The notes below the pieces were generated by a model. It searched no databases. It was given only the letters and a program-made list of their open reading frames with translations, and was not told where the DNA came from. This document shows positions 10,709-20,123 of a stretch of DNA of 64,000 nucleotides, piece by piece. The DNA comes from Pseudomonas svalbardensis (GTDB taxonomy: Bacteria; Pseudomonadota; Gammaproteobacteria; Pseudomonadales; Pseudomonadaceae): NCBI RefSeq assembly GCF_030053115.1, contig NZ_CP125619.1, positions 125,001 through 189,000 of the forward strand, in the 5' to 3' direction. Position 1 is the first letter of the stretch; each line of letters begins with the position of its first letter. Position numbers and translations under genes: made by a program.

Positions 10709-13700
10709 TCAGATGAAGTTGATTTCTTTCAGGTAGTCGCAGCCGCGCCGCAGCAGTGCCGGGGATTTTTCCGGGTAATGCGCGCCCATCTGCCGCACGC
10801 CCGCCTGGGCGTTGGCGTGGCCGATCATTGAGATGTCGCCGATGTCTTCCTCGAAGCCGTTGAGGTAGAAACCGAGCACGCCGAACAACGCGTTGTCGCT
10901 GTCGACCCGGCCCAGTTGCTGCTGCCAGTCGGCGACGCTGACCATGGAAAACTCCCGACCCGCCTCACGGAATGACGCGACGTAGTTGTCCCAGCTCAGA
11001 GGTTCGGGGTTGTGCAGGTTGAACACCGCTTTTTCGGGTGAATAACGGCTGGCGTGGAAGGCGATGAACCGTGCGAGAAAGTCCACCGGCATCAGGTCGA
11101 AATTCAGCGCGAATTCCGGCACCTGGCCGAGCTGGATCGAGCCTTTGAGCATCAGCATCAAGCGATTTTTGTGCGGCTGGCAGACACCGGTGAGGCTGTT
11201 GAAACTGATGTTGCCGGGGCGATAAAGATTGACCCGTACTCCACGTTCGCGAGCCCGTTCGAGGATCCGCTCACCGACCCATTTGGACAGGTTGTAGCCG
11301 TTCTTGATGTAGATCGGTGGGGTCTGTGCGGCGGGCAATTCCAGCACCCGGCCATCGGCGGCAATCGTGCTGGAGGCCGAGAGCGTTGAGACGAAGTTGA
11401 AGATCTTTTTGCTGCGCCCTTCGCACAACCGAAGGCACTCGAAAATCGGCTCGACGTTGTCCCGCGCCAGCGACTCGTAATCGAGTACGTGATTGACGTT
11501 GGCGGCGTTGTGCACCAACGCGCCGAACTGCCGATCCAGTCGCTCGTAAACATCCGCTTCGAGCCCCAATGACGGACGCGTAATGTCCGCCGCATAAACC
11601 CGCACCCGACTCAGGTCAAGATGCTCCAGACGGTTTTCTCGCAGCGCATGGGCAAACCGCTCGGCTGCCGATTGTCCGCCGCCGTCGCGAACCAGGCAGG
11701 CGACTTCGCTGGCGCCCCAGGCGAGCAACGCTTCGACGATGTGCACGCCGACAAAGCTGTTGGCGCCGGTAACGATCACCTTGTGCACATCGCCCATGCG
11801 GTTGACTGGCAACGGCTGGATATCCAGTTCGCGGAAAGCATCGGCCAAGGCTTTTTCGCTCAATACCTCTTCGGTGCCGGAGCCGCGCACCAAGGTCGCC
11901 AACTTGGCGATGGTCGGCAATTCGATGAAGCGGTTGATCGAGATGCTGCGACCGAATTCCTCACGCAAACGTAAAAGCATGCGCGACAGCAGGATCGAGT
12001 GGCCGCCCAGGTTGAAGAAACTTTCGTCGGTGGAAATATCGCTGGCCGGCAGCTCCAGCAGCTCGGCCCAGATCTCCAGCAACAGCGCCTCATCGGCACT
12101 GGCGGGGAAGCGCCGCAGCGTGTTTTCGGACACATTCACGGGCATTGCCAGCAGCGCCTTGCGGTCGACCTTGCCGTTGCTGGCGAATGGCATGCTCGGC
12201 AGTTCGGTCCACGCTGTGGGCTGCATGTAATCCGGCAGAAACTGCATCGAGTGGGCTTTCAGCGCTTCGCGAGCGGTGCCGGGTTGATCCTCCTGAGGCT
12301 GCGCGAGGAACGCCAGAATCCGTCGATGGCTGTCGATAACCACTGCCACTTGGCGGTACAACTGACTGTCGCGCAGGCAGCGTTCGATCTCTTCCGGTTC
12401 GACCCGAAAGCCGCGAATCTTCACTTGGTTGTCGCGTCGTCCGCACAGCTCAATGCCGTCGCGGGTCCACTTCGCCATGTCGCCGGTGCGGTAGGCGCGC
12501 AGGCTTTGGCCATTCGGCAGGCTCAGGTTCAGATAACGTTCGGCAGTCTGCTGCGGGTTGTTCAAGTAGCCCAGGCACACGCCCGGCCCGACGATGTACA
12601 ACTCACCGACAGTCTGTTCGGCCACTGGTTGAAAATCCTCATCGAGAATCAGCACCTGACTGTTAGCAATTGGCGCGCCGAGGGTGCGGTTGCTGTCGCC
12701 GGTGCGCAGTTGCCGTGCGGTGATCAACACTGTCGCTTCGGTAGGGCCATAGAGGTTGTAGAGGTTGCCCTGACGGGTGAGCTGCTCGATGACGTAGGGT
12801 TCGCAGACATCGCCGCCGGTCATCACGTGATCGAGGCATTGCAATTGATCCAGCGGCAGGATGCTCAACAACGCCGGCGGCAAAAAGGCGTGACTCAGTT
12901 GTTGATGACGGATCAGCTCGACCAGTTGCAACGGATCGCGGCGCTGATCGTCGCCGGGCACGATCAGCTCGGCGCCCTGGAGCAGGGTCGGGAAAATATC
13001 GATCAGCGACGAGTCGAAACTCAGCGACGAAAACTGCAGCACCCGACTCTGCTCGCTCAGTTGCACATAGTCGGCGTACCACGCGGTGAAGTGCGCGAGG
13101 TTGGCCTGGCTGAGCAACACGCCTTTGGGATGGCCGGTGGTGCCCGAGGTATAGAGCGCCATGCACGGCGCATCTAGATCAGATCGTTGGCGCATCAAGG
13201 GTTGATCGAGGTCCACGTCACCGATGTCGATGCGGCTGATGTCGAGTCCCGGCATTTGCGCCGCGAGCGGATGCTCACCGTCATGCAGCAGCAAGACTGC
13301 CCCGGCGTTTTCCAGAATGTACTGCTGACGTTGCAGAGGATGACTCGGCTCCAGCGGCAGGTACACCGCGCCACTGCCAAGAATCGCGAGAATCCCCGCA
13401 TACAACGCGCTGCATTTTGGCAGGCAGATCCCGATCACCAACGGCCCGTGATGCTGAGCGAGCAACGGCTGCAAACGCTGCTGGATGGCGCGGCTGTGGG
13501 CGTGCAAATGCCGATAGTTCAGGGACGTGCCGGCAATGTTCAGCGCGGGTCGTTCGGCACACTGGATGAAGCGCTGCTCAAGGCGCTCGATCATCGGGAT
13601 CTGGCTGAGTTCCAGCAGCGCGGGTGCCGCCGTGAGGTTGAGCCGATGGAAAAACGCGAGGCTCTCCAAATAGAACAGGTTTTCCACGTGCTCGAAGCAC

Positions 13701-14125
13701 GCGGGAGCAGCAGGGTCGGCCCGTAGAAAATAGTCGGCATCGCGAGAGAAACGGCTGACCAGCAGCGCCACGTGATCGACCAGTTCTGTCACTGCCCGCA
13801 GGCGCAATGCCTGGCCGTTGCCCGAAGGCTCGTCGATGATCGGCACGCGAGTGAACAGCGTCGAACCGTACGTGCACAGCAAGTCCAGCGGCGGCAGGCC
13901 AGACATCCCAGGCACACCGATACCCAGTTGCAGCGTCAGTCGCGGTGCATCGCCGACGTCTTGAGCAGGCAGGCTGGCGTCGTCGATCAGCAAATCAGCG
14001 TTACCCGACGGCTGCTCGTCGACGGCTGTCAGACGCACCAGAGAATGACCGTGTTGTTCAAGTTCCAGTGCCAGGTCGGTCAAGGCCTGGCTGTGTCCAA
14101 TGAGCAGAATGTCGAGACGTCTCAT
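10709..14125 (-). CDS. mgoA: NRPS-like adenylation-thiolation-reductase enzyme MgoA (PvfC)
   Basis: A 1,138-residue single-module enzyme. Residues 1 to about 190 form an extra N-terminal domain. The adenylation domain follows (A3 motif LYTSGTTGHPKG near residue 322, then NLYGPTEATV and YRTGDMAKW). The carrier domain has its phosphopantetheine serine in FNLGGHSILLSR (about residue 708). A C-terminal thioester reductase starts with VTGANSFVGVHIVEALL (about 783) and has the catalytic YNLSK near 942. There is no condensation domain, so it should activate one amino acid and release it reductively as an aldehyde or alcohol. Homologues MgoA/PvfC act on leucine or valine in making the diazeniumdiolate signals leudiazen/valdiazen and related pyrazine N-oxides. 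ATG 14125 has GAGGAG 8 nt upstream; a longer upstream extension lacks such a site and would overlap mgoC. Confidence 0.93.
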   Translation of the reverse strand: MRRLDILLIGHSQALTDLALELEQHGHSLVRLTAVDEQPSGNADLLIDDASLPAQDVGDAPRLTLQLGIGVPGMSGLPPLDLLCTYGSTLFTRVPIIDEPSGNGQALRLRAVTELVDHVALLVSRFSRDADYFLRADPAAPACFEHVENLFYLESLAFFHRLNLTAAPALLELSQIPMIERLEQRFIQCAERPALNIAGTSLNYRHLHAHSRAIQQRLQPLLAQHHGPLVIGICLPKCSALYAGILAILGSGAVYLPLEPSHPLQRQQYILENAGAVLLLHDGEHPLAAQMPGLDISRIDIGDVDLDQPLMRQRSDLDAPCMALYTSGTTGHPKGVLLSQANLAHFTAWYADYVQLSEQSRVLQFSSLSFDSSLIDIFPTLLQGAELIVPGDDQRRDPLQLVELIRHQQLSHAFLPPALLSILPLDQLQCLDHVMTGGDVCEPYVIEQLTRQGNLYNLYGPTEATVLITARQLRTGDSNRTLGAPIANSQVLILDEDFQPVAEQTVGELYIVGPGVCLGYLNNPQQTAERYLNLSLPNGQSLRAYRTGDMAKWTRDGIELCGRRDNQVKIRGFRVEPEEIERCLRDSQLYRQVAVVIDSHRRILAFLAQPQEDQPGTAREALKAHSMQFLPDYMQPTAWTELPSMPFASNGKVDRKALLAMPVNVSENTLRRFPASADEALLLEIWAELLELPASDISTDESFFNLGGHSILLSRMLLRLREEFGRSISINRFIELPTIAKLATLVRGSGTEEVLSEKALADAFRELDIQPLPVNRMGDVHKVIVTGANSFVGVHIVEALLAWGASEVACLVRDGGGQSAAERFAHALRENRLEHLDLSRVRVYAADITRPSLGLEADVYERLDRQFGALVHNAANVNHVLDYESLARDNVEPIFECLRLCEGRSKKIFNFVSTLSASSTIAADGRVLELPAAQTPPIYIKNGYNLSKWVGERILERARERGVRVNLYRPGNISFNSLTGVCQPHKNRLMLMLKGSIQLGQVPEFALNFDLMPVDFLARFIAFHASRYSPEKAVFNLHNPEPLSWDNYVASFREAGREFSMVSVADWQQQLGRVDSDNALFGVLGFYLNGFEEDIGDISMIGHANAQAGVRQMGAHYPEKSPALLRRGCDYLKEINFI

Positions 14126-14138
14126 GATGGGCTCCTCG

Positions 14139-15068
14139 TTAAACCAGGTAATCGCTGAGGGCGTCTTGCACACACGCCGAATCGAGCAGCGAACTGCTGC
14201 GGAAAAACCGCACGATGTTGGCGACCAGCGGGTGATGGCGATTGATCGGGAAGGCCAGTCCCGAGACTTCGCTCTTAAGAGCCCGACGTGCGCCATCGCT
14301 GATCTGCAAGGATTCGATCAGGCGGAAGTCGAACGATTTCTGAATGTCGTTAGTCAGGTAATGGCCGATGAACACCGGCAGGATGTGCGCGATGCAGCGG
14401 CGGTCGTCTTCGCTCGCGGTGTGCCAGTAGATGCGCACCAGTCGCGCCCAGAACCCGGAGTGGCGGCCCTCGTCGAGCAAGTGGTCGGCCATCAGGCCCT
14501 TGATCGACTGCTTGACCGTGTCGTCCTTGGCGAACGCCGCGACATCGCCGGTCACGGTGTTCTCTGCGATGGCCACGCAGATCAATTCCACGGCGCTGCG
14601 CAAGTGTTCCGGCGCGAGCGCCACGGCCGCTGGAATGGCTCGGCTGAGTTCGATTTCATCCGGCAGTTCGATGGGCGTGATGCCGGTCATGGCAACGGTC
14701 TGTTGCATGAAATCCATCGCCACCAGTGCGTGGTAATCCTCGTCCACCACCACGGTCATGGCGTCGTAGCGGCAGGCGAACGGGAAGGCCACGGCGAAGC
14801 GATTCTTGGCGATGCTGCGGGCGGTCTTGTCGACGATTTCGGTTTCGAAAATCACCACGTCGTTGATGAATTTGTAGAGCGTCTGCACCAGCGCAAAGTC
14901 GCGCTGCTCCGGGCATTCGCGCAGGAAGGTTTCGCTCAGCACCAACGGTTGGCGGCTCAACGGGTAGATCAACTTGTCGTCGTTCTCCAGCACGCGCCGG
15001 GGGCGGGTACGGATAGTCGCGCGGCTTTCCCAGGCGTCGGCGAAGGATTGGTAGTCGGCGGCGTTCAT
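14139..15068 (-). CDS. mgoC: AurF-like diiron N-oxygenase MgoC (PvfB)
   Basis: A 309-residue helical diiron oxygenase of the p-aminobenzoate N-oxygenase (AurF) family. Likely metal ligands lie in [12 protein letters not shown] (about residues 108-119), in AENTVTGD (about 163-170) and in [13 protein letters not shown] (about 191-203), with a further E around FETEIVD. Homologues oxidise the amine of the amino acid handled by the neighbouring NRPS, on the way to N-hydroxy/N-nitroso products. It overlaps the preceding mgoB by 4 bp (ATGA) and is separated from mgoA by 13 bp, so the operon is tightly coupled. Confidence 0.93.
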   Translation of the reverse strand: MNAADYQSFADAWESRATIRTRPRRVLENDDKLIYPLSRQPLVLSETFLRECPEQRDFALVQTLYKFINDVVIFETEIVDKTARSIAKNRFAVAFPFACRYDAMTVVVDEDYHALVAMDFMQQTVAMTGITPIELPDEIELSRAIPAAVALAPEHLRSAVELICVAIAENTVTGDVAAFAKDDTVKQSIKGLMADHLLDEGRHSGFWARLVRIYWHTASEDDRRCIAHILPVFIGHYLTNDIQKSFDFRLIESLQISDGARRALKSEVSGLAFPINRHHPLVANIVRFFRSSSLLDSACVQDALSDYLV

Positions 15069-15841
15069 GCGTTCACCTCAGGCATAGGTTCGCTCATGCT
15101 CAGGCGCAGGCCATCCCACAGGGCGATGCGGCTTTCCACGGCGGCGATGGCGCTGGCGTAGACGTCTTCCTCGCGTTGCGGATCGCCATTGACCAGCCGG
15201 GCGAGGAGTTTTTCAGCGGCGGGGCCGTGGTCTTCGGAATCGACTTCGATGTGCCGTTCGAGGTAGTAACGGAAGGTCGGCGCCTGTTCGATGCCGATGC
15301 CCCAATCATCAAGAATTCGCTGGAACATCTGCGGGATGACGCTCTCGCGACCATGCAGAAATGCTGCCGCTACGCTGTGCCCCGGCGCATGCAACGCGGT
15401 GTGCAACGTGTTGCGCACGAACTGCGCTGCCGCCGGATCGACGTCCACGCTTTGCAGTGCCACGTCGTAACTCACGCCTTCTTTTTGCAGTGCGACGAAG
15501 CGTTCGACCACCGCCGTACTGGCGCCAACTTCGCGCATGGCATCCAGGTACAACTCGAAATGGCTGTAGTGACCATGAGCCGGACGATCATCGGACTCTT
15601 CACCCAGCACGATCTCGTTGATCAAACGCGCTGCCTGCGGATCTCGTGGTGGCAGCCAGGGCAGTTGCACGCAGGTGAGTTCCTGTTGCAGGCGTTTGGT
15701 CAGTGACATGAAATCCCATACCGCAAACACATGGGTTTCCATGAAACGTTGCAATACCGACAGTGAGTTGATTTCAGAAAAGATCGGATGAGCGCTAAGT
15801 TCTGCTTTCTTCTGGTTGAGGCGGTCTTTAGTCGATTTCAT
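15065..15841 (-). CDS. mgoB: DUF3050 haem-oxygenase-like protein MgoB (PvfA)
   Basis: A 258-residue protein of the DUF3050 family, with a haem-oxygenase-like diiron fold. Conserved His/Glu-rich segments suitable for metal binding are [12 protein letters not shown] (about residue 34), [40 protein letters not shown] and [14 protein letters not shown]. It is the first gene of the mgo/pvf operon, and its presence together with the AurF-like and NRPS-like genes in this order is diagnostic of that operon. It probably takes part in forming the N-N bond or another oxidation of the signal precursor; the exact step is inference. Confidence 0.92.
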   Translation of the reverse strand: MKSTKDRLNQKKAELSAHPIFSEINSLSVLQRFMETHVFAVWDFMSLTKRLQQELTCVQLPWLPPRDPQAARLINEIVLGEESDDRPAHGHYSHFELYLDAMREVGASTAVVERFVALQKEGVSYDVALQSVDVDPAAAQFVRNTLHTALHAPGHSVAAAFLHGRESVIPQMFQRILDDWGIGIEQAPTFRYYLERHIEVDSEDHGPAAEKLLARLVNGDPQREEDVYASAIAAVESRIALWDGLRLSMSEPMPEVNA

Positions 15842-16460
15842 GGGCGAACCTATAAGTGAACTGAAAATACCGTTGGGGTGTTTGATAAATAAGCGATCGT
15901 TAGTTGGAACTTTTGTTGGCGAGCGGATGCCTCAAGCGAATTGATATGGGTACGTTGCAATACGTCGTTAAGTGACGGCCTGGCGCCAGTATTCAAGGCG
16001 GCGGAGAAAAACTAATACATGAATAAAGTTCCGGGCAAGTTCTTTTTATATTATTTGAAAGTTTAACTTTATCGCGCGCGACAAGTTCCAATAAAACTTT
16101 TCACTTGAGTTTCATTTGGATGTAGTTGCTCCTTCCGGCTTATATAAGTCAGAATTAAAATGAAGAGTGAATGCCTCACTCGAAGCAACTTTCTAACTGA
16201 ATCGTTGAAATGAAATAGGGGGGCGGAAGTTGACTGGGATCAACGCCGGTTCTTCCTTTCCCGTGGCAAGACTCCTTCCGTAGGTTCTTGGTGCGGGGAC
16301 TGCTCCGCTCGTGCGGTGCGTCGCCCGTTCATTATTTGTTGGCAGCCCAAGAGTGAGCGTAAATCACGGCAGCCGCTATCACCGGCGCGTCATCGACTCG
16401 GAGTCATTGTTGGTCTTGAGAGGGGTCAATCGAGGGCAGGGCTTGGGAGAGGGGCGCAGC
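15842..16460 (-). promoter_or_regulatory. AT-rich leader of the mgo operon with AAGTTC repeats and hairpins
   Basis: About 620 bp without a supportable gene, clearly richer in A/T than its surroundings between about 15840 and 16220. AAGTTC occurs at 16026, 16037 and 16083 and inverted as GGAACTT at 15907. The arms TTGGAACTTTT (15905-15915) and ACAAGTTCCAA (16081-16091) form an interrupted inverted repeat. A short palindrome GAGTGA-ATGCC-TCACTC lies at 16165-16181, and GTTGA-CTGGGA-TCAAC at about 16229-16244. mgo operons are known to depend on the Gac system; none of these elements matches a GacA box I can recognise. No promoter is called with confidence. Confidence 0.45.
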
Positions 16461-16512
16461 GCGGCAAGCGAGAACGAGCAGTTCGATCTGCTCGCTCAGG
16501 CTTGCCGGCGCG
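16461..16512 (-). terminator. Long imperfect hairpin after the GntR gene
   Basis: GCGGCAAGCGAGAACGAGCAG pairs imperfectly with CTGCTCGCTCAGGCTTGCCGG around a TTCGAT loop, starting 3 bp past the GntR stop. There is no T-run, so efficiency as an intrinsic terminator is uncertain. Confidence 0.5.
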
Positions 16513-16514
16513 GT

Positions 16515-17225
16515 TTACTTGGAGGTTTTCTTGTTCAGCGCTTCGGGGCTGTTGAGGTAGCGTGTGATGACCTCGACGCCCCGGTTGAGGTGTTGTTCGA
16601 GCAACTTCACCGCGCGCTCGACGTCCCGGTCTTCGACGGCCAGCAACAGCGCCCGGTGGTCTTCCTGGGACAGCTTGCCAAGGCCCATGGCTTCCAGGTT
16701 GAAGCGCAGGAAGCGCTCCTCTTCATTCAGTCCGTCTTCCACCAGCCTCAATAGCCGTTGGTTCGGCGCCTTGCAGTACAGCGCCATGTGGAAAAGCCGA
16801 TTGAACCGGCCGATTTCGGTGTAGTTGTTTTCCGTTTCCAGGTCGTCGATATGACGTGCGGCCTGCTCGAAATCCTCCTTCTCGAGCAACGGGATCGACA
16901 GGCGCAGGGCTTCGGATTCCAGCAGGATCCGCAGCGCGTAGGTTTCCACGGCATCGCCCTGAACCAGCGGTGCGACCACTGCACCTTTATGGGCGATGAC
17001 GTTGAGCAGCGCCTGGGCTTCGAGCTGGCGCAAGGCTTCGCGCACCGGCATGCGGCTGACACCGAAAAGATCGGCCAAATCTTGCTGACGCAGGGCGGTG
17101 CCGCAGGGAATGCGACCGTCGAGAATGGCCGAACGCAGGGTTTCTTCGATCACCGAGCGTGCCAGATGAGCGGGAATCGGCCCGTTGACCTTGATGCTGT
17201 TCAGAGGATTGGGCTTCTGTGTCAC
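16515..17225 (-). CDS. GntR-family transcriptional regulator, FCD (FadR) subfamily
   Basis: A 236-residue regulator with an N-terminal winged helix (SVIEETLRSAILDGRIPCGTALRQ..DLADLFGVSRMPVREALRQLEAQ, about residues 22-75) and a C-terminal FCD ligand domain (ALRILLESEALRL ... NRLFHMALY ... DHRALLLAVEDRD). FCD domains bind small organic acids, often with a metal held by D/H residues of the type seen in FNRLFHMAL and EDHRALL. I start at GTG 17225 (VTQKPNPLNS); the frame stays open further upstream to 17273 but that start has no ribosome-binding site. It is divergent from lapG with a palindrome in between. The target is unknown, and no adjacent metabolic gene suggests an effector. Confidence 0.88.
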   Translation of the reverse strand: MTQKPNPLNSIKVNGPIPAHLARSVIEETLRSAILDGRIPCGTALRQQDLADLFGVSRMPVREALRQLEAQALLNVIAHKGAVVAPLVQGDAVETYALRILLESEALRLSIPLLEKEDFEQAARHIDDLETENNYTEIGRFNRLFHMALYCKAPNQRLLRLVEDGLNEEERFLRFNLEAMGLGKLSQEDHRALLLAVEDRDVERAVKLLEQHLNRGVEVITRYLNSPEALNKKTSK

Positions 17226-17291
17226 AACTACGCACCCTGTTTGACTGAAATAAATTTGGATCCAAGAGGACACTAGTGACTGCCTGACAGG

Positions 17292-17306
17292 TTGTCAAAC
17301 GGACAA
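17292..17306. promoter_or_regulatory. Candidate GntR operator
   Basis: TTGTC-AAACG-GACAA is a 5-5-5 inverted repeat 67 bp upstream of the GntR start, in the divergent gap with lapG. FadR-type regulators bind short spaced palindromes of the GT-n-AC type, so autoregulation is plausible. Confidence 0.4.
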
Positions 17307-17456
17307 AAGGTCGCCCTGACGTGGCCGCGATGTTTTTAATGACACCTGCCATACAAAGTTTAGCGCGCCAGCAGTGATCTCACCGTGCCATTGTCTTTTA
17401 CCGGGCTAACCTGCACCATCGACCGCTTTCCACCTGCCTGACCTGGATGCCTCGCA

Positions 17457-18149
17457 TTGGCGGTACGTTTCGCGATCCCTCGGACTTTGCGCTGGCTGTG
17501 CTGCGCGTTGCTGCTGGCCGGCGTTATGCTGGGCGGGCTGCATGCCGATTGGGATTTTTCGCTGATCAGCCGTCGCGCGCAGGCATTGTACGGGCCATTG
17601 GGCGAAGGACAGCCACGCATTGATGCCTGGCAGCACTTATTGGTCACGCAAAAGCAAGTTGGCGAGCTCGAACAGCTTAAAGTGGTCAACCAGTTCTTCA
17701 ATAAGCAGATGCGTTACGAGGAAGACATCGACCTGTGGCACGAGGTCGATTATTGGGAAACACCCATCGAGGCCCTGTGGAAGGGCGCCGGCGATTGCGA
17801 AGATTACGCGATCGCCAAGTATTTCAGCCTGCGTCATCTCGGCGTTGCCAGTGACAAGCTGCGCATCACGTACGTCAAGGCGTTGCGCCTGAATCGGGCG
17901 CACATGGTGTTGACCTACTACTCAAGCGCCGAGGCCATGCCGCTGGTACTCGACAGCCTGATCGATGCGATCAAACCGGCCAGCCAACGAACCGATTTGC
18001 TGCCGGTCTACTCTTTTAATGCCGAAGGGTTGTGGTTGCCGGGCGCCAAGGGCAACAAGAAAGTCGGTGACACCAAACGCCTGTCTCGTTGGCAGGATGT
18101 GTTGAAGAAAATGCAGGCCGAAGGTTTCCCGGTCGAGACGACTAACTAG
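17457..18149 (+). CDS. lapG: LapG, periplasmic cysteine protease releasing LapA
   Basis: A 230-residue transglutaminase-like cysteine protease (BTLCP/DUF920). An N-terminal signal/membrane segment at residues 11-28 is followed by the catalytic Cys114 in GAGDCEDYAIAKY, His149 in NRAHMVL and Asp166 in LVLDSLID. LapG cuts the N-terminal region of LapA at a TAAG motif when it is not sequestered by LapD, freeing the adhesin. The only in-frame start is TTG 17457, because a stop lies just upstream at 17439-17441 and the nearest ATG is out of frame. It is followed 14 bp later by lapD, as in other Pseudomonas. Confidence 0.95.
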   Translation: MAVRFAIPRTLRWLCCALLLAGVMLGGLHADWDFSLISRRAQALYGPLGEGQPRIDAWQHLLVTQKQVGELEQLKVVNQFFNKQMRYEEDIDLWHEVDYWETPIEALWKGAGDCEDYAIAKYFSLRHLGVASDKLRITYVKALRLNRAHMVLTYYSSAEAMPLVLDSLIDAIKPASQRTDLLPVYSFNAEGLWLPGAKGNKKVGDTKRLSRWQDVLKKMQAEGFPVETTN

Positions 18150-18163
18150 GAGCACGCGCTCAG

Positions 18164-20110
18164 ATGTCTTTGTTCAAACAGCTGTTGATCGCTATCTGTC
18201 TGTTCCTGGTGATCGCCTTCACCGGTAGCTTCGTGGTCAGCCTGGAAAGCTCGCGCACCCAATACGTCAATCAGTTGCGCTCTCACGCTCAGGATGCCGC
18301 GACCGCATTGGCACTGTCCCTGACACCGAATATCGACGACCCGGCGATGGTCGAGTTGCTGGTCAGCTCGATTTTCGACAGCGGTTATTACGCAAGCATC
18401 CGCGTGGTCGACCTCAAGACCGATCAGACCATCGTCGAGCGCAGCGGCATTCCCGCGGTGAACAACGTGCCGGACTGGTTCGTCAGAATGATCGGGCTGG
18501 AAGCGGCCGGTGGTGATGCCCTCGTCAGCCGTGGCTGGGAGCAGGCGGCGCGGATCGAGGTGGTCAGCCATCCGATGTTCGCGTTGGCCAAACTCTGGCA
18601 GAGCGCGCTGGGCAGTCTTGGCTGGTTGCTGATCTGCGGTGCGGTGAGCGCGGTGCTGGGCGCACTGTTGTTGCGCCGGCAACTGAAGCCGCTGGATTAC
18701 ATGGTCAAGCAATCCCACGCCATCGCTCGCCGCGAATTCCTCAGCCTGCCGGAACTGCCGCGCACACCCGAACTGCGCCGCGTGGTGCAGGCCATGAATC
18801 AGATGGTCGAGAAGCTCAAGGCGTTGTTTCAGGAGCAGGCCGTGCGTAGTGAGAAACTGCGGGTCGAATCCTATCAGGACAACCTGACAGGCCTGGCTAA
18901 TCGTCGCTATTTCGAAATGCAGTTGAACGCCCGGGTGAGCAATCCGGAGCAGGCGAGTTCCGGTTATCTGCTGTTGTTGCGGGTCAAGGACCTGGCCGGG
19001 TTGAACCAGCGGTTGGGCGGTCAACGCACCGACCAGCTATTGATAGCGGTGGGTGAGCAGCTGTCCCGCGAGTGTGCCAAGTACCCGGAAACCCTGAACC
19101 TCGTGACGCGAATTCGCGGCGGTGAGTTCGCCGTGCTGGCGCCGGGGCTGGTGCGCGAAGAAGCGCTGCAACTGGTGCAGAACCTCGACAGTGCCCTGGC
19201 GAGTCTGCACGCGACGGGCGCTACTGACGTGGCCTCGGTGGCCTCGATCGGGCTGGCGCCGTTTGTTTATGGTGACTTGCCGCAAGCCGTGCTTGGGCTG
19301 GGCGATCAGGCGTTGGCTCAGGCGGAAAGCCAGGGTGAACCGAGCTGGGCGTGCCTCGATCACAGCGCCTCGGCCAGCGTCGGCGACGACCATCATGCCT
19401 GGCACAACTTGCTGGATCAGGCGTTGGATCAGCATCGTTTCAAACTGTATTTCCAACCGGTGGTGGCCGCCCAGGACACGCAGTTGGTGCTGCATTACAA
19501 GGTGCTGTCGCGTCTGATTGACGACGAGGGTCAAACCATTCCCGCCGGGCGCTTCCTGCCGTGGCTCGAGCGCTTTGGCTGGACCGCCCGGCTTGATCGG
19601 CTGATGTTGGAGCTGGTACTTGAGCAGATGGCCGACCATGAAGAATCGCTGGCGCTGAACCTTTCTTCAGCGACGCTGACCGACCCGCAGGCATTGAATA
19701 AAGTCTTTGAAATCCTGCGTCAGCATTCGAATCTCGGGGAGCGATTGACCCTGGAAATCGGTGAGGAGCAGTTGCCGGAGCAAGCCATGCTGGAAGAACT
19801 GACGCGACGTCTGCACGAACTCGGGTTCTCCCTGAGCCTGCAACGCTTTGGCGGGCGCTTCAGCATGATCGGCAACCTGGCGCGGCTTGGGTTGGCGTAC
19901 CTGAAGATCGACGGCAGTTACATCCGGGCGATTGATCAGGAAGGTGACAAGCGATTGTTCATCGAGGCGATTCAGCGGGCGGCGCACAGTATCGATTTGC
20001 CGTTGATTGCCGAGCGGGTTGAGACGGAAGGGGAGTTGATGGTGATTCGTGAGATGGGGTTGTATGGGGTTCAGGGGCAATTGTTTGGTGAGCCGAAGCC
20101 TTGGCGGTGA
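18164..20110 (+). CDS. lapD: LapD, inner-membrane c-di-GMP receptor controlling LapG
   Basis: A 648-residue protein with TM1 at about 7-27, a periplasmic output domain (about 28-150, containing VNNVPDWFVRMIGLEAAGGDALVSRGWEQ), TM2 at about 152-172, HAMP, a degenerate GGDEF domain (RGGEF in place of GGDEF) and a degenerate EAL domain. In the EAL domain the EAL signature is replaced by KVLSRL after FQPVV; the loop motif LKIDGSYIR remains. The loss of catalytic residues fits a receptor that binds c-di-GMP rather than making or hydrolysing it. In the bound state its periplasmic domain captures LapG. ATG 18164 has AGGAG 11 nt upstream. Confidence 0.96.
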   Translation: MSLFKQLLIAICLFLVIAFTGSFVVSLESSRTQYVNQLRSHAQDAATALALSLTPNIDDPAMVELLVSSIFDSGYYASIRVVDLKTDQTIVERSGIPAVNNVPDWFVRMIGLEAAGGDALVSRGWEQAARIEVVSHPMFALAKLWQSALGSLGWLLICGAVSAVLGALLLRRQLKPLDYMVKQSHAIARREFLSLPELPRTPELRRVVQAMNQMVEKLKALFQEQAVRSEKLRVESYQDNLTGLANRRYFEMQLNARVSNPEQASSGYLLLLRVKDLAGLNQRLGGQRTDQLLIAVGEQLSRECAKYPETLNLVTRIRGGEFAVLAPGLVREEALQLVQNLDSALASLHATGATDVASVASIGLAPFVYGDLPQAVLGLGDQALAQAESQGEPSWACLDHSASASVGDDHHAWHNLLDQALDQHRFKLYFQPVVAAQDTQLVLHYKVLSRLIDDEGQTIPAGRFLPWLERFGWTARLDRLMLELVLEQMADHEESLALNLSSATLTDPQALNKVFEILRQHSNLGERLTLEIGEEQLPEQAMLEELTRRLHELGFSLSLQRFGGRFSMIGNLARLGLAYLKIDGSYIRAIDQEGDKRLFIEAIQRAAHSIDLPLIAERVETEGELMVIREMGLYGVQGQLFGEPKPWR

Positions 20111-20123
20111 GGCTGATGCCGCC

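Noticed and set aside
14126..14296. A 57-residue upstream extension of MgoA
   Set aside because: It would overlap mgoC and lacks a ribosome-binding site, while ATG 14125 has GAGGAG at good spacing.
16311..16754. A 147-codon plus-strand frame over the GntR 3' end
   Set aside because: It runs antisense through a well-supported GntR gene and has no recognised family.
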